Origin: Desulfotomaculum sp.
GTDB lineage: Bacteria; Bacillota; Desulfotomaculia; Desulfotomaculales; Nap2-2B
Length of the DNA stretch: 15,198 bases
Direction of reading: 5' to 3'
Assembly: GCA_003485325.1 (NCBI GenBank)
Contig: DMZI01000018.1
Span: 52,967 to 68,164, forward strand
The notes under the pieces are model-generated. The model worked only from the letters and a program-made list of their open reading frames with translations, ran no database searches and had not been told where the DNA came from. This document shows positions 13,296 to 15,198 of the stretch, one piece after another; the stretch's first letter is position 1; each line of letters begins with the position of its first letter. Both the position numbers and the translations under genes were made by a program.

Positions 13296-14984
13296 ATGAT
13301 GAATTACAAGCGCATTCGTGCCAGAAGATATAAAGAAATTATTGCTGTTTTTACAAAACATGGTTTTGGATTGTTTGTAAAGCGACTTAGGATCCCTTAT
13401 TCTTTAAGGTCCAAAAATAGAATTTTAGACGTCGGAACTGCACCTGACACGGCTGGAGCCTCGGCAGGAAAAAGGCTGAAGATGGCCTTGGAAGAACTGG
13501 GGCCGACGTTTGTTAAACTGGGACAAATTTTAAGCATACGACGGGATATTTTACCGGCTGATATCATTGAAGAGCTTAAAAAGCTGCAAGACTCGGTGCA
13601 GCCGTTTCCTTTTTCTGAGGTAAAGACGCTCATTGAAACGGAATTTAATGACACGCTGGGAAATATCTTTAAAGAATTTGATGAGGTACCTGTAGCCGCG
13701 GCATCCATATCCCAAGTCCATCGCGCCAGACTGATTTCAGGAAAGCAGGTGGCCGTAAAGGTTCAAAGGCCGGAAATAGAAAGACTCATAGATTTGGACT
13801 TAAACATTTTAAAAGACATGGCGTATCTTCTCGACCATCACACAAAATACGGGGAGATTTATGATTTTAGCGGTATGGTGGCGGATTTTGAAAACACGCT
13901 TAAAAATGAACTGGATTTTACCAAAGAAGGTGAAAACACGGATACCTTCAGACTTAATCTCAGCCGGGACGAAGGCGTAACAGTCCCAAAAGTGAAGTGG
14001 ATATATACGACAAAGCGGGTTCTCACCATGGAGTATTTTGAAGGCATCAAGATCAGCGATTCAGCAGCCTTGGATCTGGCGGGCATTAACCGGAGAAAGA
14101 TCGCCGAGAAGCTTGCCGCCTCCATATGCAATCAAATACTCAGAGATGGTTTTTTTCATGCGGACCCGCATCCGGGCAATATTCAGATCATGCCGGACGG
14201 CACCATCATATTTCTTGATTTGGGGATGGTAGGTTGCCTCAACGAATCCCGGAAAAGAGCGATTTCAAATTTTTTTGTCGGGGTTGCCTTCAAAGACAGT
14301 CGAATGGTGGTCAACTCCATTTTTGCTATGGAGGCCGCAACTGCTCGAAGCAATGTGAAGAGCTTTGAAAAAGACATTGATGCGCTGATCGAAAAGTACC
14401 TTACGATGCCTATGAAAGAGATGAAAATTGATAAGCTGCTCCAGGAAATCTTTCATATTGCGTTTTTGAACCATGTAAAAACACCCCGTGAATTTGCTTT
14501 GCTTTCCAAAACCTTGATAACTCTTCAAGGACTGTTGGAAAAACTGGCCCCGGATCTTAACGCCCTTGTTATTGCGGAACCTATCGCTAAAAAGCTGCGT
14601 TATCAGTTACTTTCATTCGAGAAAATGGGAAGCGGAATAAAAAAGAGCTTATTAGATTACTGGAATCTGTTGAGTGAATTCCCGACCGCAATGCAAAACC
14701 TTCTGCATAAAGCGGCAGGTGCAGACTTTACCGTTCAATTTGAGATGAAAGAGATGGATAAACTTCAAAGGCGGCTGGAACGAATCTTCAACAGGATATC
14801 CTTCAGCCTGATTTTGCTTGCCGTAAGCATTATCATCGCCGGAGTCCTTATTAGCTCCGGTCTTAACGCAGATACAAGCAACGAAATGTATTTTTTCAAT
14901 ATTACAGTGTTAAAAATGGGTTTGGTATCGGCTGCTATTATTGTTTTGGTACTGATGATTTCTATGATAAGGTCAAAAAACTGA
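13296..14984 (+). CDS. UbiB/ABC1/AarF (ADCK)-family atypical protein kinase-like ATPase
   Basis: 562 residues, usual length. Hallmarks of the family: the KxGQ motif at K74-Q77 (TFVKLGQILSIRRDILP), the Ala-rich nucleotide loop AAASISQVHRA (134-144), the conserved lysine K155 (VAVKVQRP), the catalytic-loop motif HADPHPGN (288-295) and the metal-binding DLG at D308-G310 (FLDLGMVG). Two C-terminal membrane helices (about 503-521 and 537-558) anchor it. In proteobacteria and mitochondria the family supports ubiquinone synthesis; in an anaerobic Gram-positive a quinone or other isoprenoid-lipid role is only inference. The ATG at 13296 (next codon also ATG) has a weak site (GGGATAGAG). Same direction as tetR and the phasin gene, 134 bp after the latter. 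Confidence 0.95.
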   Translation: MMNYKRIRARRYKEIIAVFTKHGFGLFVKRLRIPYSLRSKNRILDVGTAPDTAGASAGKRLKMALEELGPTFVKLGQILSIRRDILPADIIEELKKLQDSVQPFPFSEVKTLIETEFNDTLGNIFKEFDEVPVAAASISQVHRARLISGKQVAVKVQRPEIERLIDLDLNILKDMAYLLDHHTKYGEIYDFSGMVADFENTLKNELDFTKEGENTDTFRLNLSRDEGVTVPKVKWIYTTKRVLTMEYFEGIKISDSAALDLAGINRRKIAEKLAASICNQILRDGFFHADPHPGNIQIMPDGTIIFLDLGMVGCLNESRKRAISNFFVGVAFKDSRMVVNSIFAMEAATARSNVKSFEKDIDALIEKYLTMPMKEMKIDKLLQEIFHIAFLNHVKTPREFALLSKTLITLQGLLEKLAPDLNALVIAEPIAKKLRYQLLSFEKMGSGIKKSLLDYWNLLSEFPTAMQNLLHKAAGADFTVQFEMKEMDKLQRRLERIFNRISFSLILLAVSIIIAGVLISSGLNADTSNEMYFFNITVLKMGLVSAAIIVLVLMISMIRSKN

Positions 14985-15002
14985 AAAATAACGCGTAAAA
15001 GT

Positions 15003-15031
15003 CCAGCGGTTAAATGTCAATAGCCGACTGG
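15003..15031. other. Imperfect hairpin after the ubiB-like gene
   Basis: CCAGCGG (15003-15009) pairs with CCG-A-CTGG (15024-15031), with one bulged A and a 14-nt loop. On the plus strand it is followed by seven A's, not T's, so it is not a standard terminator for the gene to its left. On the minus strand it is followed by ACTTTT and could weakly end transcripts from the IS110 remnant. It may also mark that element's end. Confidence 0.3.
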
Positions 15032-15198
15032 AAAAAAATATTGAAAAATAGCGGTTTTTTAGCCCAAAAGGCACAAAGAAGAAACACCCCACTGTACTTT
15101 AAGTCATAGAAGCGTTTTAACTCGTGATCGTACATTCTCACTTTGTTAGTAGCTTCCATGAAGTAATAACGCAAGTACCTGTTGCCGAATTTAATCAA
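15010..15198 (-). mobile_element. IS110-family transposase, C-terminal part, cut by right edge
   Basis: The frame enters from the right edge as IKFGNRYLRYYFMEATNKVR, then MYDHELKRFYDLKYS. This matches the GNRYLRYYLxEAANSVR...FYxxKY signature near the C-terminus of IS110-type (transposase_20) enzymes. After KYS the family normally continues with a His/Lys-rich segment (HxHKRAL); here it reads GVFLLCAFWAKKPLFFNIFF and stops. The gene therefore seems truncated or frameshifted at its 3' end, near 15090. The N-terminal part lies outside the window. Probably inactive. Confidence 0.75.

Overview
The window looks like a chromosomal segment of a moderately AT-rich, Gram-positive, anaerobic clostridium. 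The best guess is the Peptococcaceae (Desulfotomaculum/Pelotomaculum-like). This rests on the core gene order alaS - ireB - ruvX - DUF1292 gene - mltG, which is the order known from Bacillus (alaS-yrzL-yrrK-yrzB-yrrL), on an oxygen-sensitive aldo-keto reductase/ferredoxin protein, and on strong AGGAGG ribosome sites with several TTG starts. The genus is inference.

Left two thirds (1-10093, all minus strand). A consensus sigma-A promoter at 10064-10093 drives alaS, ireB, an aldo-keto reductase with two [4Fe-4S] clusters, and ruvX, all tightly packed. A DUF1292 gene follows, possibly with its own promoter. Then come three envelope genes: a VanW/G5-type membrane protein, the lytic transglycosylase mltG, and a class B penicillin-binding protein. 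Farthest left is an incomplete gene with its own extended -10 promoter, a TTG start and an HELLH zinc-protease motif; it runs off the edge. The block joins translation (AlaRS), PASTA-kinase signalling (IreB), nucleic-acid processing (RuvX) and peptidoglycan synthesis or remodelling (MltG, PBP, VanW).

Middle (10244-12104, minus strand): a graveyard. It holds the C-terminal remnant of a membrane acyltransferase, the 3' end of an IS66 transposase gene, and the 5' two thirds of a GC-rich IS256-type transposase gene. The last has three in-frame stops, two 1-bp frameshifts and a 24-bp palindromic insertion. The IS256 and IS66 pieces meet directly near 11200.

Right (12107-14984, plus strand): an intact three-gene unit, TetR-family regulator - phasin-like coiled-coil protein - UbiB/AarF-family atypical kinase. 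It has a good sigma-A promoter, a palindrome over the probable transcription start and a second palindrome upstream. It is bounded on the right by the C-terminal end of an IS110-type transposase (15010-15198), so insertion-sequence debris flanks it on both sides.

No rRNA, tRNA, CRISPR array or obvious phage genes were seen. The most unusual items are the HELLH protein, the TetR-phasin-UbiB unit with its palindromes, the ferredoxin-fused reductase inside a housekeeping operon, and the layered IS wreck.
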